Shown here: in pieces, positions 1 to 7,804 of the stretch
Position numbering within the stretch: position 1 is the stretch's first letter
Layout of the letters: every line of letters begins with the position of its first letter
Source: Allofournierella massiliensis
GTDB taxonomy: Bacteria; Bacillota; Clostridia; Oscillospirales; Ruminococcaceae
Reading direction: 5' to 3'
DNA length: 64,000 bases
Assembly: GCF_021531255.1 (NCBI RefSeq)
Contig: NZ_JAFBIO010000001.1
Span: 186,001-250,000, forward strand
Position numbers and translations under genes: made by a program
Notes under the pieces: model-generated
Database searches by the model: none
Seen by the model: the letters and a program-made list of their open reading frames with translations, nothing else
Told to the model about the DNA's origin: nothing

Positions 1-1250
1 AGCCCGGCATGCTGCTGCTGGAGGCGGATGGGAATCCCCTCAATGACATGCTGGATTATGAATTCTACACGGCGGCCTCCCGCATCCGGCTGAAGGTGCG
101 CCCGCAGGAAGGGCAGGAGCAGGAGCTGTGGGTGGAGAAGGAGGAGTACCAGCCGCTGGGCTGTGACTTTGAAACCTACCTGATCGACGAAAAGCATTCC
201 TGCGCCAACCATTGCATGTTCTGCTTTATCGACCAGCTGCCCAAGGGGATGCGGCCTACCCTGTATTTCAAGGATGATGATGAGCGGCTCTCCTTTTTAT
301 ACGGCAACTATATCACCCTTACCAATCTGAGCCCCCATGAGGTGGAGCGCATCAAAAAGATGCATATTTCCCCCATCAATATCTCGGTGCATACCACCAA
401 CCCGGAACTGCGGGTGCGGATGACCGCCAACAAGAGGGCGGGGGAGGTGCTGGCCTACCTGAAGGATTTTGCCAAGGCCGGTATTTCCATGAACTTTCAG
501 CTGGTGGTCTGCCGGGGAATCAACGACGGGCAGGAGCTGAGAAATACCCTGCGGGATCTGCTGGCGCTGGGGGATGAGGCGGTGGAAAGCATTGCCGCCG
601 TCCCCATCGGGCTCACCCGCTACCGGGAACATCTTTATCCCCTGATCACCTACGATGCCCCCACCGCTGCCGGGGTCCTGGAGATCCTGGAAGAGGCAGG
701 GGAGAAGTGCCTGGCGGACTGGGGCCGGCGGGTGGTGTTCCCCGCCGACGAATGGTATTTGCAGGCGGGCCGGCCTTTGCCGGACTATGATTTTTACGAG
801 GATTTCGTCCAGCTGGAAAATGGCGTGGGCATGTGGAGAAAGTACCGGGAAGAGTTTTTGTGGGAACTGGAATCGGCTCCGGCACCCCAAAAGCCCCTGG
901 AATGGGATCTGGTCACCGGTACCCTGGCAGCGCCCCTGATCCGGGAAATGATGGGCAGGGTGGAGGCCGAATGGCCGCAGGTGAAGATCCGGGTCCACCC
1001 GATCCAAAACGATTTCTTTGGCGGGAACGTGAGCGTGGCCGGTCTGGTCACCGGCCAGGATATCCTCAGCCAGTGCAGGGGCCGTTTGAGCGGCCGGCTG
1101 CTGGGCATCCCCGAAGTGATGCTGCGGGATGAGGGGGATATGTTCCTGGATGACATGCCCCTGACCCGGCTGGAAGAGGAGCTGGGGAGGCCGGTGCGTG
1201 TGCTGCCCTGCCAGGGTGCGGAAAATTTGCGCGCCTTACTGGAAGGATAA
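1..1250 (+). CDS. DUF512 radical-SAM protein, 5' end outside window
   Basis: This is the C-terminal part of a DUF512-family protein. The reading frame is open to the window edge. The residues before the first internal ATG (position 9) continue a PDZ-like stretch (a GD/ADGNPLNDMLDYEF-type segment), so the true start lies upstream. A radical-SAM-type cysteine cluster (CANHCMFC, CxxxCxxC spacing) lies about 65 codons after position 9, followed by a region typical of this family (ISVHTTNPELR). The family is widespread in Clostridia, often just upstream of der, as here. Its reaction is unknown. The C-terminal third is the DUF512 domain. Family assignment is confident; function is not. Confidence 0.9.
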   Translation, partial: PGMLLLEADGNPLNDMLDYEFYTAASRIRLKVRPQEGQEQELWVEKEEYQPLGCDFETYLIDEKHSCANHCMFCFIDQLPKGMRPTLYFKDDDERLSFLYGNYITLTNLSPHEVERIKKMHISPINISVHTTNPELRVRMTANKRAGEVLAYLKDFAKAGISMNFQLVVCRGINDGQELRNTLRDLLALGDEAVESIAAVPIGLTRYREHLYPLITYDAPTAAGVLEILEEAGEKCLADWGRRVVFPADEWYLQAGRPLPDYDFYEDFVQLENGVGMWRKYREEFLWELESAPAPQKPLEWDLVTGTLAAPLIREMMGRVEAEWPQVKIRVHPIQNDFFGGNVSVAGLVTGQDILSQCRGRLSGRLLGIPEVMLRDEGDMFLDDMPLTRLEEELGRPVRVLPCQGAENLRALLEG

Positions 1251-1303
1251 GGCTTCCGGGCGTATAATAGAAAACAAGGAAACAGTGAAGGAGGGCGAGC
1301 CCT

Positions 1304-2635
1304 ATGGCAAAACCCATTGTAGCGGTGATTGGCCGGCCCAATGTGGGCAAATCAACGCTTTTTAACAAATTGATCGGCCAGCGCCTTGCCATTGTGGAAG
1401 ATACCCCCGGCGTTACCCGGGACCGGATCTTCGGCGACTGCGAGTGGCGGGGCCATAAAATGCTGCTGGTGGATACCGGCGGCATCGAACCCAGCATTGA
1501 TGACGGCCTGCTGGCCCATATGCGGCAGCAGGCCCAGCTGGCCATCGATTCGGCGGACTGCATCATCATGGTCTGTGACCTGAACAGCGGAGTGACTCCC
1601 CAGGATCAGGATGTGGCCGCCCTGCTGATGCGCAGCGGCAAGCCGGTGGTGCTGGCGGTAAACAAGTGCGACAAGGTGGGCGAGCCTCCTATGGAGCTGT
1701 ATGATTTTTACAGCCTGGGCCTGGGCGAGCTGATCCCGGTATCCAGCATCCACGGCCATGGCACCGGTGATCTGCTGGACGCGGTGTGCGAGCACCTGGA
1801 TTTTTCCGGGGAGGAAAACCCGGAGGAGGACCGGATCTCGGTGGCGGTGATCGGCCGGCCCAATGTGGGCAAGTCCAGCCTGGTGAACTATATCCTGGGC
1901 GAGGACCGGATGATCGTGGCCAACGAGGCAGGCACCACCCGGGACGCCATCGACAGCCCCATCGACAACGCCTTCGGCAAATTCATCTTTACCGACACGG
2001 CGGGCCTGCGCAAAAAAGGCAAGGTGGAAAGCGGCGTGGAGCGCTTCAGCGTGCTGCGCAGCCTGGCCGCTGTGGAGCGCAGTACCGTCTGCGTCATCCT
2101 GATCGATGCCACCGAGGGCTTTACCGAGCAGGACAGCAAGGTGGCGGGATATGCCCATGAGCAGGGCAAGGCCTGCATCATTGCGGTGAACAAATGGGAC
2201 CTGGTGGAAAAGGACGGCCGCACCATGGATTCCTACCGCAAAAAGCTGCAGGATGACTTCAGCTTTATGTCCTATGCGCCCATCCTGTTCATCAGCGCCA
2301 AGACCGGCCAGCGGGTGGATAAGCTTTTTGAGATGATCCGCTATGTGGACGAGCAGAATGCCCTGCGGGTGCCCACCGGCGTTTTGAACGAGCTTCTGGC
2401 CCGGGCCACTGCCCGTGTGCAGCCCCCCAGCGACAAGGGCCGCCGGCTGAAGATCTTCTATATGACCCAGGCTTCTACCCGGCCGCCCACGTTTGTCTGC
2501 TTTGTGAACCGGAAGGATCTGTTCCATTTCTCCTACCAGAGATATCTGGAAAACCAGATCCGGGAGACCTTCGGGCTGGAAGGTACGCCGGTTCGCATTG
2601 TGGTGCGGGAACGGGGCGACGGAAGCACCCGGTAA
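1304..2635 (+). CDS. der: Ribosome-associated GTPase Der (EngA)
   Basis: A 443-residue tandem GTPase needed for 50S ribosomal subunit assembly. Two G domains are visible, each with a GRPNVGKS P-loop (residues about 8 and 180) and NKCD/NKWD base-recognition motifs. They are followed by a C-terminal KH-like domain, the order and length expected of Der. The start is supported by GAAGGAGGGC about 8 bases upstream. A TATAAT sits at 1263-1268, but its -35 partner is poor, so co-transcription with the DUF512 gene remains possible. plsY follows, a common arrangement in Firmicutes. Confidence 0.98.
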   Translation: MAKPIVAVIGRPNVGKSTLFNKLIGQRLAIVEDTPGVTRDRIFGDCEWRGHKMLLVDTGGIEPSIDDGLLAHMRQQAQLAIDSADCIIMVCDLNSGVTPQDQDVAALLMRSGKPVVLAVNKCDKVGEPPMELYDFYSLGLGELIPVSSIHGHGTGDLLDAVCEHLDFSGEENPEEDRISVAVIGRPNVGKSSLVNYILGEDRMIVANEAGTTRDAIDSPIDNAFGKFIFTDTAGLRKKGKVESGVERFSVLRSLAAVERSTVCVILIDATEGFTEQDSKVAGYAHEQGKACIIAVNKWDLVEKDGRTMDSYRKKLQDDFSFMSYAPILFISAKTGQRVDKLFEMIRYVDEQNALRVPTGVLNELLARATARVQPPSDKGRRLKIFYMTQASTRPPTFVCFVNRKDLFHFSYQRYLENQIRETFGLEGTPVRIVVRERGDGSTR

Positions 2636-2708
2636 AACCAAATATGCAGCGGCCCCCGCGGCGGAGATTGGGAGAGACGCAGGGCCGGATAAAAAAGGGA
2701 GTTGCCTT

Positions 2709-3431
2709 ATGCTTCATATCCTCACTACCCTTGGCGTGATCGGCGGCGCCGATGGCCCCACCGCCATCTATGTCACCGCAGGCGGAGTACCGATGGGCTT
2801 TTTGCTGGCCTGTCTGGTCGGTTATCTGCTGGGCAGTATCGATTTCGGCATTCTGGTAAGCAAGTACCTGTACCACGATGACATCCGTGCCCATGGTTCA
2901 GGCAGTGCCGGCATGACCAACATGCTGCGCACCTTCGGCAAGAAGGCCGCGGCCCTCACGGCCCTGGGCGATGTGCTCAAGGGCGTGGCGGCAGCGCTGC
3001 TGGGCGAGTGGCTGTTTGTTTCCCTGGTGCCCCAGCTGGAGCCGGTGTGCGGCGCTTATCTGGGCGGCGTATTGGCGGTGATCGGTCACCTGTTCCCCGT
3101 GTTCTTCCACTTTAAAGGAGGCAAGGGGGTTCTGTGTGCCGCGGGCGCCATCATTGCCACCGAGCCCCTGACCGTGCTGATCCTGTTTGTGGTCTTCTGT
3201 GTGCCTTTCCTGGCCACCCGGATCGTCAGCCTGGGCAGCATCTCGGCGGCGGTGGCGTACCCCATCTGCACTCTGCTGCTGGATCTGTACTTTGGCTACA
3301 ACATCCAGACGGTGGTGGTGTCCACGGCAGGAGCCATAGCCATGGCGGCGCTGGTGATCTGGATGCACCGCAGCAATATCAAGCGGCTGCGGGAGGGTAC
3401 CGAATATCGGTTTGGGCAAAAGAAAAAGTAA
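2709..3431 (+). CDS. plsY: Glycerol-3-phosphate acyltransferase PlsY with N-terminal extension
   Basis: Integral membrane acyl-phosphate:glycerol-3-phosphate acyltransferase, the first acylation step of phospholipid synthesis using the acyl-phosphate made by PlsX. About 240 residues, against about 200 for the family. The conserved PlsY blocks are present: LLGSIDFGIL, DIRAHGSGSAGMTN and HLFPVFFHFKGGKG. The usual GSGNxGATN is GSGSAGMTN here. About 30 residues precede the first PlsY helix and contain IGGADGPTAIYVT (residues 11-23), which resembles the conserved ADGPT region of Na+-translocating decarboxylase beta subunits. ATG 2709 was chosen because GGGAG lies 5-8 bases upstream; the frame stays open to 2598 without a better site. 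Confidence 0.93.
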   Translation: MLHILTTLGVIGGADGPTAIYVTAGGVPMGFLLACLVGYLLGSIDFGILVSKYLYHDDIRAHGSGSAGMTNMLRTFGKKAAALTALGDVLKGVAAALLGEWLFVSLVPQLEPVCGAYLGGVLAVIGHLFPVFFHFKGGKGVLCAAGAIIATEPLTVLILFVVFCVPFLATRIVSLGSISAAVAYPICTLLLDLYFGYNIQTVVVSTAGAIAMAALVIWMHRSNIKRLREGTEYRFGQKKK

Positions 3432-3462
3432 CGGCGGGGCCGGTAGGCGGCCCTGCGGCAAA

Positions 3463-3515
3463 AGCTCCCCCTTCGGCCTGCGGACAGACGCCGGCTGCTG
3501 CGGGGGGCTTTTTTC
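3463..3515 (+). terminator. Rho-independent terminator after plsY
   Basis: AGCTCCCC pairs with GGGGGGCT and is followed by a run of six T. It separates plsY from the ABC-transporter operon. Confidence 0.6.
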
Positions 3516-3611
3516 AGCTTTTGGGAGGATTTCCTCACAATCTTCACATTTAAGAGATACAATACATACATTCTACATACATTCTGCAAATCAGTTAGGA
3601 GTGTGGCTTTC

Positions 3612-4613
3612 TTGATCAAGGTAGAGCACCTGACAAAGCGCTACGGCAACCATTATGCCATCGAGGATCTTTCTTTCACGGTGGAAGAGGGAAAAATCTA
3701 CGGGCTTCTGGGCCCCAACGGCGCGGGCAAATCCACCACCATGAACATCATCACAGGGTATATCTCGGCCACCAGCGGCACGGTAACGGTGGACGGGTAC
3801 GACATCCTGGAAGAGCCAAGCGCGGCAAGGGCCTGCATCGGATATCTGCCCGAGATCCCGCCCCTGTATATGGATATGACTCCCCGGGAATATCTGAATT
3901 TTGCCGGTGAGCTGAAGGGAATGAAAAAAGCCGCCCGGAAAGAGCAGATTCAGCGGGTCATGGACCGCACCGGCATTGCCGAGATGGCGGATCGGCTCAT
4001 CAAGCACCTTTCCAAGGGCTACAAACAGCGGGTGGGCCTGGCCGGCGCCCTGATGGGCAGCCCCAAGGTCATCATCCTGGACGAACCCACCGTGGGCCTG
4101 GACCCTGCCCAGGTGATCGGTATCCGGGAACTGATCCGGGATCTGGGCAAGACCCATACCGTGATCCTTTCCAGCCATATTCTGAGCGAAGTGCAGGCAG
4201 TCTGCGATCAGGTGCTGATCATTTCCGGCGGCCATCTTACGGCTCAGGGCACCCCGGAAGAACTGAGCCAGCGGCTCAGCGGCAAGACTGCCCTGAACCT
4301 GACTGCCCTGGGCAGCCTGGAAAAGGTGCGCGCTGTGGTGGAAGGCGTGGAGAAGATCGGCGGGATCCTGGAAGCCCATGAAGAAAACGGTGAGACCAGC
4401 CTGAAGGTGGAGATTCCCTCCGGGCAGGATCTGCGGGCCGAATTGAGCGCTGCCCTGGCAGGGGCCGGCTGCCCGGTGACCGCACTGGCCACCGAGACCC
4501 TCAGCCTGGAAGATATTTTCCTGCAGCTGACTGAAGGGGAGAACGCTGCCGGGCAGCAGGAAGAGGAGCCTGCGGCAGCTGACCAGGAGCAGGAGGAGGA
4601 AACGAAGGAATGA
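3612..4613 (+). CDS. ABC transporter ATP-binding protein (GldA/CcmA-like)
   Basis: ATPase subunit of an ABC-2 type exporter. Visible motifs: Walker A GPNGAGKST, signature LSKGYKQR, Walker B VIILDEPTVGLDP and H-loop SSHIL. The last 25 residues are Glu/Gln-rich. TTG 3612 is preferred over GTG 3603 because AGGAG (3597-3601) is 10 bases from the TTG but only one base from the GTG, and the resulting start (M/LIKVEHLTKRYG) matches the family. It overlaps the permease gene as ATGA, so the two are translationally coupled. Together with the next three genes it resembles the GldA-GldF-GldG module. The substrate is unknown. Confidence 0.9.
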   Translation: MIKVEHLTKRYGNHYAIEDLSFTVEEGKIYGLLGPNGAGKSTTMNIITGYISATSGTVTVDGYDILEEPSAARACIGYLPEIPPLYMDMTPREYLNFAGELKGMKKAARKEQIQRVMDRTGIAEMADRLIKHLSKGYKQRVGLAGALMGSPKVIILDEPTVGLDPAQVIGIRELIRDLGKTHTVILSSHILSEVQAVCDQVLIISGGHLTAQGTPEELSQRLSGKTALNLTALGSLEKVRAVVEGVEKIGGILEAHEENGETSLKVEIPSGQDLRAELSAALAGAGCPVTALATETLSLEDIFLQLTEGENAAGQQEEEPAAADQEQEEETKE

Positions 4614-5473
4614 TCGCGATTTATAAACGGGAGCTGAAAAGCTTTTACGGCGGCATGATGGGGTATCTGCTGGATGCCTTCTTTATCCTGGTGGGCGGGC
4701 TGTACTTCACTGCCGTCAACCTGCAGGGCGGGTATTCGTATTTCTCCTATACCCTGTATAACACCTGCTTTGTTTTTCTGATTTTTGTGCCGGTGCTCAC
4801 CATGCGCAGCTTTGCCGAGGAACGCCACAACAAGACCGACCAGCTGCTGCTCACCAGCCCGGTATCCCTGGGGCGGATCGTGATGGGCAAGTACCTGGCC
4901 CTGATGACCGTGTTTGTCCTGCCTTTGGCGGTGCTTTCGGTCTGCCCGCTGCTGCTGAGGATCGGGGGCGAATTCTCCAACCTGAGCAACTACTCGGCGA
5001 TTTTCGGGTATTTCCTGCTGGGCGCGGCCTGCATTGCCATCGGGATGTTTGTATCCAGCCTTACCGAAAACCAGATCATTGCGGTGCTGGGCACCTTTGC
5101 CATTCTGCTGCTCACCTACCTGATGAGCGGTATCCGCACCCTCTTCACCACCGGCAGCTCCCTGGCTCTCATTGTGTTTACGGTGCTGCTGCTGGTGATC
5201 AGCCTGCTGGTGGGCCTGAACAGCAAGAGCCTCAGTCTGGGCTGCATGGTCTTTGTCCTGGGCGGCGCAGTGCTTCTGGCGCTGTTCAAGCTCAAGAGCG
5301 CGGCCCTCACCACCGCTTTTTCCGGGCTGCTGGGCTATCTGTCCATCTTTGATCCCTTCCAGAACTTCGTGGGTGACCTGTTCAGCATCACCTCCATCGT
5401 GTATTATCTGTCGGTTGCAGGCCTGTTCCTGTTTTTGACCGGCCAGTCGCTGGAAAAGCGGCGCTGGAACTAA
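4610..5473 (+). CDS. ABC-2 type permease (GldF-like)
   Basis: A 287-residue membrane protein with about six hydrophobic helices, beginning YKRELKSFYGGMMGYLLDAFF. This is characteristic of ABC-2 permeases that pair with GldG-type auxiliary proteins. An intracellular segment, MRSFAEERHNKTDQLLLTSPV, is typical of the coupling region. The start codon overlaps the stop of the ATPase gene. The GldG-like gene starts 22 bases downstream. In gliding Bacteroidetes the homologous module is linked to motility, but in Clostridia its role is unestablished, so no substrate is proposed. Confidence 0.88.
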   Translation: MIAIYKRELKSFYGGMMGYLLDAFFILVGGLYFTAVNLQGGYSYFSYTLYNTCFVFLIFVPVLTMRSFAEERHNKTDQLLLTSPVSLGRIVMGKYLALMTVFVLPLAVLSVCPLLLRIGGEFSNLSNYSAIFGYFLLGAACIAIGMFVSSLTENQIIAVLGTFAILLLTYLMSGIRTLFTTGSSLALIVFTVLLLVISLLVGLNSKSLSLGCMVFVLGGAVLLALFKLKSAALTTAFSGLLGYLSIFDPFQNFVGDLFSITSIVYYLSVAGLFLFLTGQSLEKRRWN

Positions 5474-5494
5474 GGAAGGGAGCCTGGAACGATC

Positions 5495-6955
5495 ATGAAG
5501 AAATTTGATTTCCCTAAAAAATCCGCCGAAAACGGCGAAAAGGTCAAGAACACCAAAACCTTCCGGATCGGCGCGGCCAGCAGCCTGCTGACCATCTTCG
5601 CCATTGTGGCGGTGCTGCTGATCAACCTGGTGGTAGGGGCAATTCCGGCCCAGTACACCGAGCTGGATGTGAGCGCAAGCCGGCTGTTTGAGCTGAGCGA
5701 TACCACTCTGGAACTGCTGGATGGGCTGGACCAGGATGTGACCATCTACTATCTCTGCCAGACCGGGTCGGAAAACGATATCATCGTGAACATGCTGAAC
5801 CGGTACGCCGGCGCCAGCAGCCATGTGAAGTGGGAGCAGAAAGACCCGGCGGTCTATCCCACCTTTGCCAATCAGTATGGGGCCGAGACGGCTTCCATGG
5901 GCAGCACGGTGGTGGTGTGCGGCGACACCTATAAGGTGATCGACGCCACCGACTATTACAACTATGATTATGACTACAACTACGGGCAGTTCAAGGCCAC
6001 CAGCCTGGATGCGGAGAACCAGTTCAGCAGCGCCATCCAGTATGTGACCAGCAAGACCGGCGAGTTCCCCAAGATCTATCAGCTCACCGGCCATGGTGAG
6101 ACCAGCCTGTACGGCAGCCTGACCGCCGCCATGAACACCCAGAACATGGAAGTGGAGGAACTGGGGCTGCTCAGCGTCAGCGAGATCCCCGAGGATGCGG
6201 ACGCCATTGTGATCAACAGCCCGACGGTGGATTATACCGAGGCGGATATCGCCATTGTGCGGGATTACCTGGAACAGGGCGGCAGCCTGCTGGTGACCAC
6301 CAATGCCCGGGTATCTACCCCCAATCTGGAAGCTCTGCTGGCGGAATACGGGATGACCGGCATTGAGGGCCTGGTGGTGGAAGGGGATTCTTCCCACCAT
6401 ATGCGGGGCTATGCCCATTACCTGATGCCCACCATCACCTCCACCGATGTGACCCAGGACATTGCCGAGGGTACCTATCTGATGGTTCCCTTTGCCCGGG
6501 GCATCCAGCTGAACAATGAGCTGGAAAACGTGAAGGTCACGGCTCTGCTGGATACTTCCGATTCCGCCTACAACAAAGCCCAGGGCGTGAATGCCGCCAC
6601 CACCGAGAAGGAGGATGGTGACACCGACGGCCCCTTCACCCTGGCGGCTCAGTCGGTCAAGACCCTGGATGACGACACCCAGGCCAAGATCATCTGGATC
6701 AACAGCGGCGATATGCTGGCAGCGGATGCGGATACCATGGTAAGCGGCGCCAACGGCACCTTTGCCCTGGGCTGTGTCACCTGGCTCACCGATGCAGAAT
6801 CCACCGTTCTGGTGGGGGCCAAGAGCCTGGAAACCGAGACCCTGGTATTCACCGGCGGCCAGATCGCCACCATGGGCCTTACCTTCATCGTGGTGATCCC
6901 CCTGGTGATCCTGGTGGCCGGAGCGGTGGTAGTGATCCGCCGCCGGGCCCGGTAA
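5495..6955 (+). CDS. GldG-family auxiliary protein of ABC-2 transporter
   Basis: 486 residues. A basic cytoplasmic N terminus is followed by a transmembrane helix (about residues 28-50), then a large extracytoplasmic region with the GldG signature (SDTTLELLDGLDQDVTIYYL near the start, ITGHGE-like LTGHGETSLYG mid-protein). A second helix near the C terminus (GLTFIVVIPLVILVAGAVVV) ends in a basic RRRAR tail. This topology matches the family placed next to ABC-2 permeases. There is a Tyr/Asp-rich loop (YYNYDYDYNYG, about residues 151-161). Start ATG 5495 has GAAGGGAG upstream. Biochemical role unknown. Confidence 0.87.
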   Translation: MKKFDFPKKSAENGEKVKNTKTFRIGAASSLLTIFAIVAVLLINLVVGAIPAQYTELDVSASRLFELSDTTLELLDGLDQDVTIYYLCQTGSENDIIVNMLNRYAGASSHVKWEQKDPAVYPTFANQYGAETASMGSTVVVCGDTYKVIDATDYYNYDYDYNYGQFKATSLDAENQFSSAIQYVTSKTGEFPKIYQLTGHGETSLYGSLTAAMNTQNMEVEELGLLSVSEIPEDADAIVINSPTVDYTEADIAIVRDYLEQGGSLLVTTNARVSTPNLEALLAEYGMTGIEGLVVEGDSSHHMRGYAHYLMPTITSTDVTQDIAEGTYLMVPFARGIQLNNELENVKVTALLDTSDSAYNKAQGVNAATTEKEDGDTDGPFTLAAQSVKTLDDDTQAKIIWINSGDMLAADADTMVSGANGTFALGCVTWLTDAESTVLVGAKSLETETLVFTGGQIATMGLTFIVVIPLVILVAGAVVVIRRRAR

Positions 6956-6973
6956 GAAAGGAGGCCGGCGCGT

Positions 6974-7732
6974 ATGAAAGCCAAAAAAAGAGCCCTGATC
7001 GGCATGGCGGTATGTCTGGTGGTGCTGGCCGCCCTGCTGGCGCTGGTTACCTGGATGAACAGCCAGGAAAAGGACAGCGGGGAAGAGACCATCTATATCA
7101 CCGATTTTGAATCCTCGGCCCTTTCCACCATCACCTATACCTTTAACGGACACACGGTGGAGCTGGTGTATGATGCCGAGGCCCAGGCATGGCATTTGAA
7201 AGATCTGCCGGATCAGCCCCTGCAGGCCACCCTCACGGGCAACATGGCCTCGGCGGTGAGCGCCATGAAGGCGAAGCGCCAGCTGGAGGATGCGGGGAAT
7301 CTGAGCCAGTACGGGCTGGATGCGCCCTCCTTCACCGTCACTGCCACCGCCGGGGAGGAGACCCATACCTTCCTCTACGGGAACCAGAATCAGATGACCC
7401 AGGACCGGTACCTGATGCTGGAAGGCAGCGATGCCGTTTATACGGTGGATGAGACCATGTATTCCGCTTTCCAGTACGCCCCCGAAGACCTGTTTGAGGA
7501 AGAAGAGGAGGAGAGTACTTCCTCCGAGACTTCTGAGGAGCAGGAGACGGCTTCCTCGGCAGCGGATTCGGCGGCTTCTTCCGAGGCTGTTTCCTCGGAA
7601 AGTGCCTCCTTTGAGGCCGCTTCTTCCGGGAGCACCTCTTCTGAGGCGGTCTCCTCCGAGAGCGCTTCTTCCGAATCTGCTTCTTCCCAGAGCAGTTCTT
7701 CGGACGCGGCCTCTTCCGCAGCTTCCAACTGA
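6974..7732 (+). CDS. DUF4340 protein with Ser/Glu-rich C-terminal tail
   Basis: 252 residues. One N-terminal membrane anchor (about residues 7-28) is followed by a DUF4340-type domain (ITYTFNGHTVELVYDAEAQAWHL, LSQYGLDAPSFTVTA). From about residue 175 to the end there is a low-complexity tail of Glu then Ser/Ala/Glu repeats (SSEAVSSESAS type). DUF4340 proteins commonly follow GldG-like genes, as here (19-base gap, AAAGGAGG upstream of the ATG). The anchor suggests the domain and tail face outside. The tail's repeats make its length prone to slippage. Function unknown. Confidence 0.85.
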   Translation: MKAKKRALIGMAVCLVVLAALLALVTWMNSQEKDSGEETIYITDFESSALSTITYTFNGHTVELVYDAEAQAWHLKDLPDQPLQATLTGNMASAVSAMKAKRQLEDAGNLSQYGLDAPSFTVTATAGEETHTFLYGNQNQMTQDRYLMLEGSDAVYTVDETMYSAFQYAPEDLFEEEEEESTSSETSEEQETASSAADSAASSEAVSSESASFEAASSGSTSSEAVSSESASSESASSQSSSSDAASSAASN

Positions 7733-7740
7733 CAAAAGCA

Positions 7741-7771
7741 AAGAGCCGGCGAATTTTCGCCGGCTCTTTTT
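7741..7771 (+). terminator. Terminator after the ABC/DUF4340 operon, probably bidirectional
   Basis: AAGAGCCGGCGAA and its complement form a strong stem followed by TTTTTA. On the minus strand the same stem is followed by a T-rich tract, so it can also end comM transcription. Confidence 0.9.
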
Positions 7772-7804
7772 ATGCCAGAAAGCACCTGGGAGCAGGACCC
7801 CGGC

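Noticed and set aside
4244-7741. A 1165-residue minus-strand frame opposite the ABC operon
   Set aside because: Shadow of three real genes; Gln/His/Gly-rich composition and no domain.
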